Origin: Butyricimonas muris
GTDB taxonomy: Bacteria; Bacteroidota; Bacteroidia; Bacteroidales; Marinifilaceae
DNA: 64,000 nt
Direction of reading: 5' to 3'
NCBI RefSeq assembly: GCF_046365375.1
Contig: NZ_JBKEIT010000011.1
Coordinates: 62,001-126,000 of the forward strand
The notes under the pieces were generated by a model, which had not been told where the DNA came from, did not search any database, and worked only from the letters and a program-made list of their open reading frames with translations. Positions 63,157 through 64,000 of this stretch are shown here, piece after piece. Both the position numbers and the translations under genes were made by a program. Within the stretch, counting starts at the first letter, position 1. Every line of letters begins with the position of its first letter.

Positions 63157-64000
63157 TTAGAAATAGAACCCCAGATTAAAATAAAATTCGAGTTTCTTGT
63201 TCCAATCCGAAAGACTAAACATCAAATCAATAGGCCCCAAGTAAGAGTCACGGGAATAACCGACACCTCCACCCCAGATACCTTTACGCCCGAAGATATC
63301 AAAAAAACTATCATCTTGCATGGCATAATTCCCGACTAAAGAAAAATAGTGTTTTCTTCCTGCGCGTTGTCGCAACTCCAACCGCCCGACAAGTAAAGAA
63401 TTTTCAAAAACTCCCACGTGATTGATCCCGAGAAAAGGAATTTGTTGCGCGGCATAACGCCCGAAAACCGTTCCCCCCATACAATTCAAGTATGAATACG
63501 CCGGGTTGTTCCCGATCAACACACGCCCATAGACGGCGGGCAGCATTTTCAAACGATCGGAAACCGCAATCACCGGGGTAAAATTCAAGGATAGTGCGGA
63601 AAAAGGAGCTCCCCCGTCATACGTTCCCATATTATCGGTATAAATCGAGTAAGAAGCTAAAAAAGAGATCCCCCGATTCGGATAGAAACGGCGGTCGTAA
63701 GTATCTAACTGAGCCAACCCGTAATAACTGAAAAAACCTTCCGGACGAACGTCTATAATCTCTTCCTCGTTGGCAAAAAGCAATGAATTATAATCGAAAT
63801 ACTCGTAACGCAAGCCCACCTGAAACTTAAAATTGCGGAAATAAAGACTGGACAACCCCAATTCCCCGAAATGATAACGGTAAGTTACATTATTCATCTT
63901 TTCCCCCTTGTGATAATAATTCACGTCATTATAACGGAACATATAAGCCAGATTAAACCGACGCAGGAAAGTATTTTCCAACGAGTATTCTATCTTCACG
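63157..64000 (-). CDS. Outer membrane barrel, C-terminal part of a patatin-like protein (partial)
   Basis: The last 280 residues of a gene that continues beyond the window. It consists of alternating aromatic beta-strands of an Omp85/BamA-like barrel (RRFYPNRGISFLASYSIY, GGGVGYSRDSYLGPIDLMFSL, FYFNLGFYF) and ends with Phe. This pattern is the C-terminal barrel of Bacteroidota patatin-like phospholipases. The lipase domain would lie outside the window, so it could also be a plain Omp85 protein. GRKGIWGGGVGYS precedes the last strands. Confidence 0.75.
   Translation of the reverse strand, partial: VKIEYSLENTFLRRFNLAYMFRYNDVNYYHKGEKMNNVTYRYHFGELGLSSLYFRNFKFQVGLRYEYFDYNSLLFANEEEIIDVRPEGFFSYYGLAQLDTYDRRFYPNRGISFLASYSIYTDNMGTYDGGAPFSALSLNFTPVIAVSDRLKMLPAVYGRVLIGNNPAYSYLNCMGGTVFGRYAAQQIPFLGINHVGVFENSLLVGRLELRQRAGRKHYFSLVGNYAMQDDSFFDIFGRKGIWGGGVGYSRDSYLGPIDLMFSLSDWNKKLEFYFNLGFYF

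Overview
The window reads as chromosomal DNA of a gut-type Bacteroidota, order Bacteroidales. Promoters have the TTTG / TAnnTTTG form. The capsule locus opens with a UpxY-type NusG antiterminator, the division cluster has Bacteroidota gene order, and there are PCMD, DUF6266 and RteC-like proteins typical of the phylum. The family Odoribacteraceae (Butyricimonas or Odoribacter) is a guess from overall gene style, not a proof. I saw no rRNA, tRNA, CRISPR array, transposase or integrase.

Layout. Positions 1-20.9 kb hold mixed housekeeping genes: a secreted subtilase, a PCMD surface protein, lgt, a divergent IMP dehydrogenase, GNAT acetyltransferases, a Nei-like glycosylase homologue, a GT2 plus a GT39-like/TPR membrane glycosyltransferase, dnaK, a truncated hybrid kinase, dacB-xseB-xseA, engB and a DEAD-box helicase. 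Positions 21-37.7 kb hold a complete division and cell wall cluster read on the minus strand: mraZ, rsmH, ftsL, ftsI, murE, mraY, murD, ftsW, murG, murC, ftsQ, ftsA, ftsZ and then a second, different ftsZ. A MraZ operator of three spaced TGG repeats sits in front of mraZ. Positions 37.8-41.0 kb hold a small accessory block: two DUF6266-type proteins, a GTA-type 3TM holin, a zinc amidase and a frameshifted RteC-like gene.

Positions 41.1-62.8 kb are one long minus-strand surface polysaccharide operon. It starts at a strong promoter near 62750 and a 210-nt leader, then upxY, an unrecognised 252-residue gene, a WecA-type initiating transferase, wecC, wecB, flippase, glycosyltransferases, polymerase, acyltransferases (GNAT and FemAB), pyruvyl transferase, FrhB-type reductase, heparinase II/III, AsnB, a WecG/TagA transferase, a formyltransferase, a DUF3473-type deacetylase and an FdtA-like cupin. 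It closes with a clear terminator at 41036-41066. WecA, WecB, WecC and WecG together suggest a repeat unit built on Und-PP-GlcNAc with ManNAc or ManNAcA. The middle (about 41.6-57.3 kb) is visibly AT-richer than both ends, as expected for an exchangeable cassette between conserved ends. The window finishes inside a patatin-type outer membrane protein.

The points I find most unusual are the tandem ftsZ pair with divergent tails, the holin-amidase-DUF6266 block between the capsule operon and the division cluster, a set of intergenic palindromic (MITE/REP-like) elements including two related copies at 4.1 and 63.0 kb, and a RteC-like gene broken at a homopolymer tract.
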